NCBI GenBank assembly: GCA_014896455.1
Contig: JADBKJ010000020.1
Location: forward strand, 248,001-312,000
DNA: 64,000 nucleotides
DNA from: Thermoanaerobacter sp.
Lineage (GTDB): Bacteria; Bacillota; Thermoanaerobacteria; Thermoanaerobacterales; Thermoanaerobacteraceae
Direction: 5' to 3'
This document shows, one piece after another, positions 17,838 to 25,822 of this stretch. The notes under the pieces were generated by a model. It had not been told where the DNA came from and searched no databases. It saw nothing but the letters and a program-made list of their open reading frames with translations. A program made the translations under genes and the position numbers. Numbering within the stretch: the stretch's first letter is position 1; each line of letters begins with the position of its first letter.

Positions 17838-18097
17838 CAGTTTGTTGACAAAGTTAAAAAATATTCAAAGGAGATATTTTGCATCGTCGCTCCGATGTTC
17901 CAAAGCGACAAAACTAAACTCGACTTTCGGGCTCTGGCAGGGTACCCCGTCAGGCAACGTCCTGTCTTAGTGCCCGCCTCCGCCCTCCTTGGCTTCGGCC
18001 CTGCCTCCACCCTCAGTCTCGCTAAGTTTTGTTACCGCTTTGTAACAGTCGCACCGATTGCAAAATATCTCCTTTACGAAAGTTTGTCTACAGTCTG
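17838..18097. mobile_element. 260-bp fold-back repeat element, copy 2, in the spoVS terminator
   Basis: This is the same element as 8992-9254: it begins CAGTTTGTTGACAAAG and ends TACAGTCTG. The first 87 bases are identical to copy 1. The block around 17925-17975 is divergent, with small indels. The rest differs by a few single bases. The 17-bp internal inverted repeat is at 17867-17883 and 18059-18075. The orientation on the chromosome is the same as copy 1, but the interrupted gene is on the other strand, so insertion did not depend on transcription direction. It accounts for most of the 353-base gap between the PHP gene and spoVS. Confidence 0.8.
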
Positions 18098-18118
18098 TAA
18101 CCTGCAAAATGCAGGTTA
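18098..18118. repeat. Right copy of the duplicated spoVS terminator hairpin
   Basis: The unit TAACCTGC-loop-GCAGGTTA (8-bp arms, loop AAAAT) lies five bases after the spoVS stop. It has the A-run of the original terminator on its spoVS side, but the element in place of the T-run. It repeats 17817-17837 with one mismatch. Confidence 0.75.
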
Positions 18119-18122
18119 TTTT

Positions 18123-18383
18123 TTATCGTGGCTCTACAATTAACTTTATTGCTGTCCTTTCTTCACCGTCTATTTCAATGTCTGTAAAAGCAGGAATGCA
18201 AATTAAGTCAATCCCGCTTGGTGCTACAAAACCCCTCGCAATTGCAACAGCTTTTACAGCTTGATTTATTGCACCTGCACCTATTGCTTGTACTTCTGCA
18301 CCTCCACGCTCCCTTAACACCCCTGCCAACGCTCCTGCTACAGCGTTTGGATTAGATTTTGCTGAAACTTTTAACACTTCCAT
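18123..18383 (-). CDS. spoVS: Stage V sporulation protein S
   Basis: SpoVS is a small Alba-like protein that affects sporulation timing and coat assembly. The 86-residue sequence MEVLKVSAKSNPNAVAGALA and the tail IEIDGEERTAIKLIVEP are near-invariant in the family. AAGGGGGAAAAAC precedes the ATG. A sigma-H-like promoter lies at 18424-18452, matching the known sigma-H control of Bacillus spoVS. Neighbours ymdB and rny upstream are the same as in Bacillus. Its terminator is interrupted by the repeat element. Confidence 0.97.
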   Translation of the reverse strand: MEVLKVSAKSNPNAVAGALAGVLRERGGAEVQAIGAGAINQAVKAVAIARGFVAPSGIDLICIPAFTDIEIDGEERTAIKLIVEPR

Positions 18384-18423
18384 TGTTTTTCCCCCTTAAA
18401 AACAAATGATTTTCTCTTTGTTA

Positions 18424-18452
18424 ATATTCTACATTTGTTTTAAAAATCCTCC
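18424..18452 (-). promoter_or_regulatory. Sigma-H-like promoter for spoVS
   Basis: On the - strand GGAGGATTT (18444-18452) and GTAGAATAT (18424-18432) are 11 bases apart. This fits the sigma-H form RnAGGAwWW-N11/12-RnnGAATww. It begins just after the ymdB stop, about 40 bases before the spoVS start. Confidence 0.65.
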
Positions 18453-18455
18453 TTT

Positions 18456-19235
18456 TTATGCATAAATTTTATTAATCCGTTCTATGCTATAGCATTTTCC
18501 TGTTATTTCATTAACAGAAATTACAATGGCATTTATTTGGGCAGGACCTTTTGCAACTTCAAAGCGTACAGGTACAGAAGATGTAAATTTTTTAATTATT
18601 AATTCTTTATCTATTCCCAATATAGAATCACTAGGACCTGTCATGCCAACATCAGTTATGTAAGCTGTCCCATTTTGTAATATTTTCTCATCTGCCGTTT
18701 GTACATGAGTATGAGTGCCAAAAACACAACTTACTTTTCCGTCTAAAAAATATCCCATTGCTATTTTTTCAGAAGTAGCTTCTGCATGAAAATCTACGAG
18801 GATTATATTCGTCTCTTTTTTTAACTTTTCTATTTCTTCTAAGGCGACAAAGAAAGGATTTCTATTGCAAGGCATAAAGGTAGTTCCCTGCAAATTTATA
18901 ATACCAATTTTTGTATTTTTAAAATTAAGTGCTATAGATCCTCTGCCAGGTGTTTCCTCTAAATAATTGGCAGGTCTTACAATTCGCATTTCTTCATCAA
19001 TAAATTTTAATATTTCTTTTTGATCCCACACGTGATTTCCCATTGTTAATGCAGAAATTCCTATTTCAAAAAGTTCATCAGCAACTTTGCGAGTCAGTCC
19101 ATTTCCTCCGGCAGCATTTTCTCCATTCGCTATAACTATGTCAATATTGTATTCTGATATTAATTCTTGTAAATGCTCTTTTAATATGTTTCTACCTGGT
19201 CTTCCAACTATATCGCCGATGATAAGTATCTTCAT
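18456..19235 (-). CDS. ymdB: YmdB family metallophosphodiesterase
   Basis: YmdB proteins are calcineurin-like phosphodiesterases acting on 2',3'-cyclic nucleotides; in Bacillus YmdB influences RNA levels, biofilm and motility states. The protein has 259 residues. Metal-site motifs are GDIVGRPGRN (about 7-16), NGENAAGG, MGNHVWDQKE, VDFHAEATSEK and FGTHTHVQTADE. GGAGGTTAAGA precedes the ATG at 19235; a longer frame to 19280 has no ribosome binding site and adds non-conserved sequence. It is encoded downstream of rny as in Bacillus, though a hairpin at 19326-19354 separates them here. Confidence 0.94.
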   Translation of the reverse strand: MKILIIGDIVGRPGRNILKEHLQELISEYNIDIVIANGENAAGGNGLTRKVADELFEIGISALTMGNHVWDQKEILKFIDEEMRIVRPANYLEETPGRGSIALNFKNTKIGIINLQGTTFMPCNRNPFFVALEEIEKLKKETNIILVDFHAEATSEKIAMGYFLDGKVSCVFGTHTHVQTADEKILQNGTAYITDVGMTGPSDSILGIDKELIIKKFTSSVPVRFEVAKGPAQINAIVISVNEITGKCYSIERINKIYA

Positions 19236-19325
19236 TCTTAACCTCCAAAAAATAATTTTCTTAAACTTATTATTGCACAAACCTGGCTATTAAAACAATA
19301 GCTAATAAAAATTTATGATGAAACT

Positions 19326-19354
19326 TTTAAAGCGTGCTTATCGCACGCTTTTTT
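19326..19354 (-). terminator. Hairpin terminator after rny
   Basis: AAGCGTGC (19330-19337) and GCACGCTT (19343-19350) form a perfect stem with a 5-base loop. The A-run is on the rny side and only TTTAAAAG follows on the - strand. The T-run is stronger on the + strand, so termination of rny may be partial. Confidence 0.65.
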
Positions 19355-19362
19355 TCAATCCT

Positions 19363-20904
19363 TTATTTTGCATAATCTATAGCTACTGTCTCTCTTATGA
19401 CAGTCACTTTGATTTGACCTGGATATTCAACTTCTTCCTCAATTTTTTTACTTATATTTCGCGCTAAAATGACAATATCATCATCATTGACAATTTCAGG
19501 TTTTACCATTATTCTGATTTCTCTTCCTGCTTGTATAGCATAAGACTTTTCTACACCTTCAAAAGAATTAGCAATTTGTTCTAACTTATCTAAACGCTTA
19601 ATATAGGCTTCTAATGCTTCCCGCCTTGCGCCTGGCCTTGCAGCAGAGATAGCATCTGCCGCTTGTACTAATACTGCCTCAACAGTCTGAGGCTCTACAT
19701 CATTATGATGAGCCATTATGGCATGAATGACAGAATCAGACTCATGATATCTTTTAGCTAGTTCTGCACCTATCATTACATGAGGGCCTTCCACCTCATG
19801 GTCTACGGCCTTACCTATATCGTGTAAAAGTCCTGCTCTTTTGGCAACTAGGGCATCTGCACCTAATTCATAAGCCATAAGTCCTGCCAAATGAGCTACT
19901 TCGATTGAATGCTTTAAGACATTTTGCCCGTAGCTAGTTCTAAATTTAAGTCTTCCTAATAACTTAATCAGCTCGGGATGCAAACCGTGAATCCCTACTT
20001 CAAAAGCCGCTTCTTCTCCTGCTTTGATTATCATGTTGTCTACTTCTTTTTTAGCCTTTTCCACCATTTCCTCTATTCTTGCGGGATGTATTCGTCCATC
20101 TTCAATTAATTTTTCCAGCGCAATCCGCGCAACTTCTCTTCGTATAGGGTCAAAGCCTGAAATAACAACCGCCTCAGGGGTATCATCTATTATAAGGTCA
20201 ATTCCCGTCAATGTCTCTATTGTCCTTATATTTCTACCTTCCCTACCTATTATGCGACCTTTCATTTCATCATTAGGAAGGGTAACAACAGACACAGTTG
20301 TTTCTGCAGCATGGTCAGCCGCACAACGTTGAATGGCATTGCTAATTATTTCCCTTGCTTTCATTTCTGCTTCTTCTTTAGCTTTGTTTTCCATTTCTTT
20401 AATCATTACAGCCATTTCATGTTGTATATCTTTTTGAACACTTTCTAATAAAATAGTTTTTGCTTCTTCACGGCTTAGTCCCGAAATTCTTTCTAATTCT
20501 TCTATTTCTTTTTGATGGAGTAAAGAAATTTGTTCTTCCAATTGTTGAATTTCTTTTTGTTTTTCTTCTAGAAGATTTTCTCTTTGTTCTAAAGTTTCGG
20601 CTCTTTTATCCAGGGTTTCTTCTTTTTGAAGGAGTCTTTTTTCTAAACGCTGTAATTCACCTCTGCGATCCCTTATCTCTTTTTCTAAATCAGTTCGCAT
20701 GCGGTGAATTTCTTCTTTAGCTTCTAATAAGAGCTCCCTTTTTTTATTTTCAGCGTCTCTTTTTGCACTTTCTAATATGGTACGTGCTAAATTTTCTGCG
20801 CTTTTTATTTTAGATTCTGCAATAATCTTTCTTGCAAAATAACCAATTAGAAAGCCGACTGCTATTGCAATAAGTGCTGTGATTATCAATTCAACATTGC
20901 TAAT
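19363..20904 (-). CDS. rny: Ribonuclease Y
   Basis: RNase Y is the membrane-bound endoribonuclease that initiates mRNA decay in Firmicutes. One N-terminal membrane segment (about residues 7-25) precedes a long coiled coil (about 30-200, Glu/Lys/Arg heptads). A KH domain with [15 protein letters not shown] and an HD phosphohydrolase domain with [12 protein letters not shown] follow. The start is most likely ATT at 20904: AAGGAGGTG lies nine bases upstream and the frame then reads [11 protein letters not shown]. The next in-frame candidate, TTG at 20889, is 24 bases from the ribosome binding site, and the nearby ATG at 20895-20897 leads into a TGA. The protein would have 513 residues. It has its own promoter at 20939-20967. 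Confidence 0.95.
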   Translation of the reverse strand: MSNVELIITALIAIAVGFLIGYFARKIIAESKIKSAENLARTILESAKRDAENKKRELLLEAKEEIHRMRTDLEKEIRDRRGELQRLEKRLLQKEETLDKRAETLEQRENLLEEKQKEIQQLEEQISLLHQKEIEELERISGLSREEAKTILLESVQKDIQHEMAVMIKEMENKAKEEAEMKAREIISNAIQRCAADHAAETTVSVVTLPNDEMKGRIIGREGRNIRTIETLTGIDLIIDDTPEAVVISGFDPIRREVARIALEKLIEDGRIHPARIEEMVEKAKKEVDNMIIKAGEEAAFEVGIHGLHPELIKLLGRLKFRTSYGQNVLKHSIEVAHLAGLMAYELGADALVAKRAGLLHDIGKAVDHEVEGPHVMIGAELAKRYHESDSVIHAIMAHHNDVEPQTVEAVLVQAADAISAARPGARREALEAYIKRLDKLEQIANSFEGVEKSYAIQAGREIRIMVKPEIVNDDDIVILARNISKKIEEEVEYPGQIKVTVIRETVAIDYAK

Positions 20905-20938
20905 ACTCTTACACCTCCTTAGTAGTTATTCATATTTT

Positions 20939-20967
20939 ATTTTAGACCCTTTTCAAAATTATGTCAA
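20939..20967 (-). promoter_or_regulatory. Sigma-A-type promoter of rny
   Basis: On the - strand TTGACA (20962-20967) and TAAAAT (20939-20944) are 17 bases apart. The -35 box starts immediately after the recX stop. Confidence 0.75.
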
Positions 20968-20968
20968 G

Positions 20969-21571
20969 TTATAAATCCTTTTCTTTCAAGGCATCGCTAA
21001 TGTTTTCAATTTGAAAACCATTGTTGTAAAGATAGTTTTTTAATTTTTTAGTTTCTTCTTGGAATTTTAATTTTTTTTCAATTATTTTTTTTATTATTTC
21101 AACTTCTTTTTCTTCAGGATAAAAATTGTTTAAACTTTTTTGGATCAATTCTTTACTAATTCCTTTTTTTACAAGTTCGTAATAAATTTTTCGCCTGCTA
21201 TACAATTGGTTTATTCTTTGTTCTATAAATAATTTGGTATAAACTTCGTCATTGATATAGTTATAGCTTTTCAGCTTTTCAATAACACTTTTTATAATAT
21301 TCTCTTCAAAACCTTTTATTTCAAGCTTTTGAGAGAGTTCTTTTTCTGTTAACATTTTTCTTGATAAAAGTTTAAATGCGTAGTCACTCGCTTGTCTTGT
21401 TGCAGTATAGTTTACATAATAATTATACTGTTCATTATCTAGTTCTTTCCCTTCCTCTATGCCTAAATAGGTCAAATCTTCTAAATTGCAACTAAAGGCA
21501 TATTCTCCATCTATATAAACATTATATCGCGTTTTATTTTTTTTCTGCTTTTCTATTGTAGTTATTATCAT
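20969..21571 (-). CDS. recX: Regulatory protein RecX
   Basis: RecX modulates RecA filaments. The 200-residue protein is Lys/Glu-rich with three-helix RecX repeats: KLLSRKMLTEKELSQKL, INDEVYTKLFIEQRI and SRRKIYYELVKKGIS are the typical segments. It is divergent, as the family usually is, but its position 44 bases after recA is strong support. AAGGAGAAATAAGC precedes the ATG at 21571. A small GC hairpin (21599-21615) sits between recA and recX and may reduce recX expression. Confidence 0.9.
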   Translation of the reverse strand: MIITTIEKQKKNKTRYNVYIDGEYAFSCNLEDLTYLGIEEGKELDNEQYNYYVNYTATRQASDYAFKLLSRKMLTEKELSQKLEIKGFEENIIKSVIEKLKSYNYINDEVYTKLFIEQRINQLYSRRKIYYELVKKGISKELIQKSLNNFYPEEKEVEIIKKIIEKKLKFQEETKKLKNYLYNNGFQIENISDALKEKDL

Positions 21572-21598
21572 GCTTATTTCTCCTTTTGCAATAAAATA

Positions 21599-21615
21599 AC
21601 CCCACAATAAGGGGT
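21599..21615 (-). terminator. Weak terminator/attenuator between recA and recX
   Basis: On the - strand ACCCC and GGGGT flank a 7-base loop right at the recA stop codon, followed by TATTTTATT. The stem is only 5 bp, so partial readthrough into recX is expected. Confidence 0.45.
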
Positions 21616-22640
21616 CATTCTACCATTGTATCAGGGGAGGATTTTATTTTATTATAAGCTAGATTGAAATTTTCTCTAATTTTTCTTTCAATTTCATCTG
21701 CGATTTCTTTGTTTTCTTTTAAAAATTGCTTCGCGTTTTCTCTTCCTTGCCCTAATCGTATATCTCCATAGGAATACCAAGCACCACTTTTTTCAATTAT
21801 GTCTATACTTGCGCCAATATCCAAAATACTTCCTTCTCTTGAAATACCTTCTCCATACATTATATCGAATTCTGCTTGCTTAAAAGGCGGAGCAATTTTG
21901 TTTTTTACAACTTTGACGCGCGTTCTATTGCCGATTATCTCATTTCCCTGCTTTATTGCATCTACTTTTCTCACATCTAGTCTTATTGTGGCATAAAATT
22001 TCAGTGCTCTTCCTCCAGGGGTTGTTTCAGGGTTTCCAAACATAACACCTACTTTTTCTCTAAGCTGGTTTATAAAGACCACAATGGTTTTAGACTTACT
22101 AGTAACCCCTGCTAATTTTCTCAAAGCTTGAGACATCAGTCTTGCTTGAAGCCCTACATGACTATCTCCCATTTCACCATCAATTTCCGCCTTAGGTACT
22201 AAAGCAGCAACAGAGTCTATCACAATTATGTCAACAGCACCACTTCTAACAAGGGCTTCTGCAATTTCTAAGGCTTGTTCTCCCGTATCAGGCTGCGCCA
22301 CCAATAAATCCTCAATATTGACCCCAAGATTTTTTGCATATACAGGATCAAGAGCATGTTCTGCATCTATAAAAGCACCCGTTCCTCCCATCTTTTGTGC
22401 TTCTGCTATCATATGTAGCGCTAAGGTAGTTTTTCCTGAAGACTCAGGACCAAAAATTTCTATTATCCTTCCCCTTGGAATCCCTCCGACTCCTAAAGCT
22501 ATATCTAATTCAAGAGAACCTGTAGGTATTACTTCTACATTCAATTTTGCAGTATCTCCCAATCTCATGATAGAGCCCTTGCCAAACTGCCTCTCTATCT
22601 GACTTATAGCCATTTCTAAAGCCTTTTGTTTTTCTATCAT
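21615..22640 (-). CDS. recA: Recombinase RecA
   Basis: RecA drives homologous strand exchange and the SOS response. The protein has 341 residues. Walker A is GPESSGKTT (64-72), followed by the [27 protein letters not shown] and [25 protein letters not shown] signatures of the core. TTGGGAGGAATAATAA precedes the ATG. A good sigma-A promoter lies at 22682-22710. A GAAC half-site is near the -10 box, but no complete LexA box of the GAAC-N4-GTTC type was seen. Confidence 0.99.
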   Translation of the reverse strand: MIEKQKALEMAISQIERQFGKGSIMRLGDTAKLNVEVIPTGSLELDIALGVGGIPRGRIIEIFGPESSGKTTLALHMIAEAQKMGGTGAFIDAEHALDPVYAKNLGVNIEDLLVAQPDTGEQALEIAEALVRSGAVDIIVIDSVAALVPKAEIDGEMGDSHVGLQARLMSQALRKLAGVTSKSKTIVVFINQLREKVGVMFGNPETTPGGRALKFYATIRLDVRKVDAIKQGNEIIGNRTRVKVVKNKIAPPFKQAEFDIMYGEGISREGSILDIGASIDIIEKSGAWYSYGDIRLGQGRENAKQFLKENKEIADEIERKIRENFNLAYNKIKSSPDTMVE

Positions 22641-22681
22641 TTATTATTCCTCCCAAGAATACAAGGTATTGTATTAAATTA

Positions 22682-22710
22682 ATTATATATTAACGAACAT
22701 AACTAGTCAA
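22682..22710 (-). promoter_or_regulatory. Sigma-A-type promoter of recA
   Basis: On the - strand TTGACT (22705-22710) and TATAAT (22682-22687) are 17 bases apart. The -35 box overlaps the last codons of cinA. Confidence 0.75.
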
Positions 22711-23944
22711 TTTTTATTCCCAGAAGATATCTTCTTACAATGTCTAAAGCATGTAGTACTGTCCTTGTCCTTATTTTACTTCTATCACCACTTAACATTA
22801 GTTTTTTTACATAGACTTTTTCATTGGTAGCAAAACCCACATACACTAATCCTACGGGCTTTTCAGGTGTCCCACCTGTAGGTCCTGCAATTCCAGTAGT
22901 AGACAAACCAAAATCAGCATTAGCCAATTTTCTTATATTTTCTGCCATTTCTTTTGCTGTCTCATGACTTACTGCTCCATAAGACTCTAAAGTAGATTTT
23001 TTAATTCCTAAAATTTTTTCTTTAGCTTCGTCGCTGTAAGAAACAACACCCAAATTAAAGACTTTTGAAGCCCCTGATACATCTGTTATCTTTTTTGCCA
23101 ATAAACCACCTGTACAAGACTCAGAGACAGCAAGAGTTAATTTGTTTTTCTGCAGTAATTTTATTACAACTTCTTCCATTTCTTCCTCATCTATAGCGTA
23201 TATATAGTCACCTATGATACCTCTAATCCTTGATTCCATATCCTCAATCATTTCTAAAATTTCTTTGTCATCATGTCCTTTTGCAGTTATTCTCAAAGTT
23301 ACGTAACCATCACCTACTAAAGGAGCAACAGTAGGATTAGAATTAAATAAAAGAGGTTTTACCATTTCCTCTACTTTTGATTCACCTAAGCCAAATATTT
23401 TGATTACTCGAGACTTTATAGTTTCATTAGCTTTGCTTTTAAGATAAGGATATACATATTCCTCAAACATTGGAATTAGCTCAGAAGGTGGGCCAGGCAA
23501 AATTATGGTAGTTTTGTTATCTTTTTCTATTATACAGCCAGGAGCTGTTCCATTTTTATTTGGCAAGATTTTTGCACCTTCTGGGAAAAAGGCTTGTTTG
23601 AAGTTGTTCATGGTAGGGTTTTGTCCTATTTTTTCAAAAAATCTTATTATTTGTTCTTTTGCTTCTATGTTTTCTACAAGAGGAAGACCTAAAAAAGAAG
23701 CCACAGTCTCTTTTGTAATGTCATCGACAGTAGGGCCTAATCCACCTGTTGTTATTATAAGGTCAGAGCGGTTAAAAGCGATATTTAAACATTCTTTTAA
23801 TCTTTCTTCGTTATCTCCAACGTTAGTATGGAAATATATATCTATACCTAAAAGAGCCAATTTTTCAGATAAATATTTGGCGTTAGTATTTAAAATTTGT
23901 CCTAATAAAAGCTCTGTGCCAACAGAAATAATTTCTCCCCTCAA
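22703..23944 (-). CDS. cinA: Competence/damage-inducible protein CinA (NMN deamidase type)
   Basis: The protein has two parts in 413 residues. An N-terminal MoCF-like domain with TTGGLGPTVDDITKE and LPGPPSELIPMFE is associated with pyrophosphatase activity. A C-terminal PncC domain with VSESCTGGLLAKKIT and STTGIAGPTGGTPEKPVG deamidates nicotinamide mononucleotide in related proteins, recycling NAD. The start is TTG at 23944 with AGAGGTG six bases upstream; no ATG is available at the conserved N-terminus. The order pgsA-cinA-recA is conserved in Firmicutes, and recA now has its own promoter in the cinA tail. Confidence 0.95.
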   Translation of the reverse strand: MRGEIISVGTELLLGQILNTNAKYLSEKLALLGIDIYFHTNVGDNEERLKECLNIAFNRSDLIITTGGLGPTVDDITKETVASFLGLPLVENIEAKEQIIRFFEKIGQNPTMNNFKQAFFPEGAKILPNKNGTAPGCIIEKDNKTTIILPGPPSELIPMFEEYVYPYLKSKANETIKSRVIKIFGLGESKVEEMVKPLLFNSNPTVAPLVGDGYVTLRITAKGHDDKEILEMIEDMESRIRGIIGDYIYAIDEEEMEEVVIKLLQKNKLTLAVSESCTGGLLAKKITDVSGASKVFNLGVVSYSDEAKEKILGIKKSTLESYGAVSHETAKEMAENIRKLANADFGLSTTGIAGPTGGTPEKPVGLVYVGFATNEKVYVKKLMLSGDRSKIRTRTVLHALDIVRRYLLGIKID

Positions 23945-23957
23945 TTAAAACACCTCT

Positions 23958-24494
23958 TTAATCTTTGAATAAATTTTTAGATTTTATAATATAATCTACA
24001 CCCGAATAAATTGTCAAAATTAAGGCTATATACACCATTATAGTGTCGAAAGGAAAATTTATAAGGCTAAAAGGGTAATTATTAAGCATCAGTGCAATTA
24101 CTGCTATCACTTGAAAAGTAGTTTTGTATTTGCCGTAATTGCTAGCAGCAATGACAATTCCCTTATCAGCAGCAACTGTCCTAATACCTGTTATTAAAAA
24201 TTCCCTTGCTAATATAACTACTACAATCCAACTTTGAATGCGTCCCATTTGCACTAAGACTATTAGAGCAGAAGAAACCATTATTTTGTCTACCAGTGGG
24301 TCCATAAATTTCCCAAAATTAGTTATTTGATTAAATTTTCTTGCCACATATCCATCAAATTTGTCGGTCAATGCTGCAAGTGAAAATATTCCTGCAGCTA
24401 TAAAATCGTTGTAGGGACCTCTGACAAGCATAAAAAACATAAAAATAGGTATTAAAAAAAGTCTTAACATTGTAAGTTTGTTTGCTAAATTCAT
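23958..24494 (-). CDS. pgsA: CDP-diacylglycerol-glycerol-3-phosphate 3-phosphatidyltransferase
   Basis: This integral membrane enzyme makes phosphatidylglycerol phosphate, the committed step to phosphatidylglycerol and cardiolipin. The protein has 178 residues and several hydrophobic segments. The CDP-alcohol phosphotransferase motif runs from DKFDGYVAR to GKFMDPLVDK, with all aspartates in place. The ATG overlaps the last base of the rimO stop (TAATG), which implies translational coupling. Substrate CDP-diacylglycerol comes from CdsA at 51211-51990. Confidence 0.95.
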   Translation of the reverse strand: MNLANKLTMLRLFLIPIFMFFMLVRGPYNDFIAAGIFSLAALTDKFDGYVARKFNQITNFGKFMDPLVDKIMVSSALIVLVQMGRIQSWIVVVILAREFLITGIRTVAADKGIVIAASNYGKYKTTFQVIAVIALMLNNYPFSLINFPFDTIMVYIALILTIYSGVDYIIKSKNLFKD

Positions 24495-25804
24495 TAATAT
24501 TCCCCCACCAAATCGTATTCATAGGCATCTGTTATAGTTGCTACCACAAAATCTCCAGCTTTGAGTTTTTTGTTGCTTTTTACATAAACAACACCATCAA
24601 TCTCAGGGGCATCCATATAACTTCTGCCATAATATATTCCATCTTCAAAGCCTTCAATTAGTACCTCTAACTGCTTCCCCACTTTTGAAAGATTATGCTG
24701 ATAAGAAATTTCTTTTTGCATCTCCATCAATTCTTGTTGTCTTTTAATTTTTACGCTCTTTTTAATTTGAGGCTTCATATAATACGCTTTAGTTCCCTCT
24801 TCTTGAGAATATGTGAAAACTCCTACTCTCTCAAATTTTTTTTCTTTTATGAACTGTTTTAAATCCTCAAATTCTTCTTCTGTCTCTCCAGGAAAGCCTA
24901 CCATAAAAGTAGTGCGTATTACCATGTTTGGAATGCTACGCAATCTACTTATAACCTCTTCTATTTTTTGTTTATTAGTATTTCTATTCATTCTTTTTAG
25001 AACTTCATCATGAGAATGTTGTAACGGAATATCAATATATTTTACTATTTTTTCATTGTTTTTTATCTCTTCAACAAGTTCTTCTGTTACACTATCAGGA
25101 TATGCATAAAGTAACCTAATCCACTTTAAACCATCAATCTTAGAAATTTCTTTTAAAAGTTGGGGCAGCATAAATTTTTTATAAACGTCTACTCCATATT
25201 TTGTAGTGTCTTGAGCAATGAGTATAAGTTCTTTTGCACCTTTTTTGACGAGTTCCTCGGCTTCTCTAAGTATGTCCTCCATTTTGCGACTTCTGTATCT
25301 TCCTCTAATCTTTGGAATTATGCAAAAAGAACAAGCATTGCTGCAACCTTCTGCAATTTTTAAATAGGCGTAATAATTTGGCGTAGTTAAAATGCGCTGT
25401 ATTCCTTCATCATTTAGTAAATTAGCGTGTCCATATTCTAAAACAGTTTTTCCTTTTTCTATTTCTTCTATTACTTTTGCAATTTTGGGGAAATCTCCAG
25501 TGCCAATTACTGCATCTAGTTCGGGAAGTTCTTTTAATAATTCTTTATTATATCTTTCAGACAAGCAACCAGTTGCAATAAGGTATTTTAGCCTGCGGTT
25601 TTTGAGTTTTCCCATCTCAATGATACATTCTATCGACTCTCTTTTTGCATCCTCTATAAAGCCACAAGTATTTATAATGAGTATGTCAGCTTTATTTTTA
25701 TCATTTACTATGTTATAACCTTTTTCTTTTAAAATTGCTAACATTTTTTCCGAATCAACTGTGTTTTTGGGACATCCAAGGGATATAATTCCTACATTTT
25801 TCAT
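24494..25804 (-). CDS. rimO: Ribosomal protein S12 methylthiotransferase RimO
   Basis: This radical-SAM methylthiotransferase modifies the conserved aspartate of ribosomal protein S12. The protein has 436 residues. The N-terminal cluster cysteines are Cys11 (SLGCPKN), Cys47 and Cys80, and the radical-SAM triad is Cys154-x3-Cys158-x2-Cys161 ([14 protein letters not shown]); a TRAM domain ends the protein. [12 protein letters not shown] is diagnostic for RimO against MiaB. The ATG at 25804 is preferred because AAAGGA is 8 bases upstream; the ATG at 25810 abuts the ribosome binding site. Confidence 0.95.
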   Translation of the reverse strand: MKNVGIISLGCPKNTVDSEKMLAILKEKGYNIVNDKNKADILIINTCGFIEDAKRESIECIIEMGKLKNRRLKYLIATGCLSERYNKELLKELPELDAVIGTGDFPKIAKVIEEIEKGKTVLEYGHANLLNDEGIQRILTTPNYYAYLKIAEGCSNACSFCIIPKIRGRYRSRKMEDILREAEELVKKGAKELILIAQDTTKYGVDVYKKFMLPQLLKEISKIDGLKWIRLLYAYPDSVTEELVEEIKNNEKIVKYIDIPLQHSHDEVLKRMNRNTNKQKIEEVISRLRSIPNMVIRTTFMVGFPGETEEEFEDLKQFIKEKKFERVGVFTYSQEEGTKAYYMKPQIKKSVKIKRQQELMEMQKEISYQHNLSKVGKQLEVLIEGFEDGIYYGRSYMDAPEIDGVVYVKSNKKLKAGDFVVATITDAYEYDLVGEY

Positions 25805-25822
25805 CTGCATTTCCTTTCTATT

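Noticed and set aside
22682-22710. LexA (SOS) box at the recA promoter
   Set aside because: Only one GAAC half-site is present; no GAAC-N4-GTTC arrangement.
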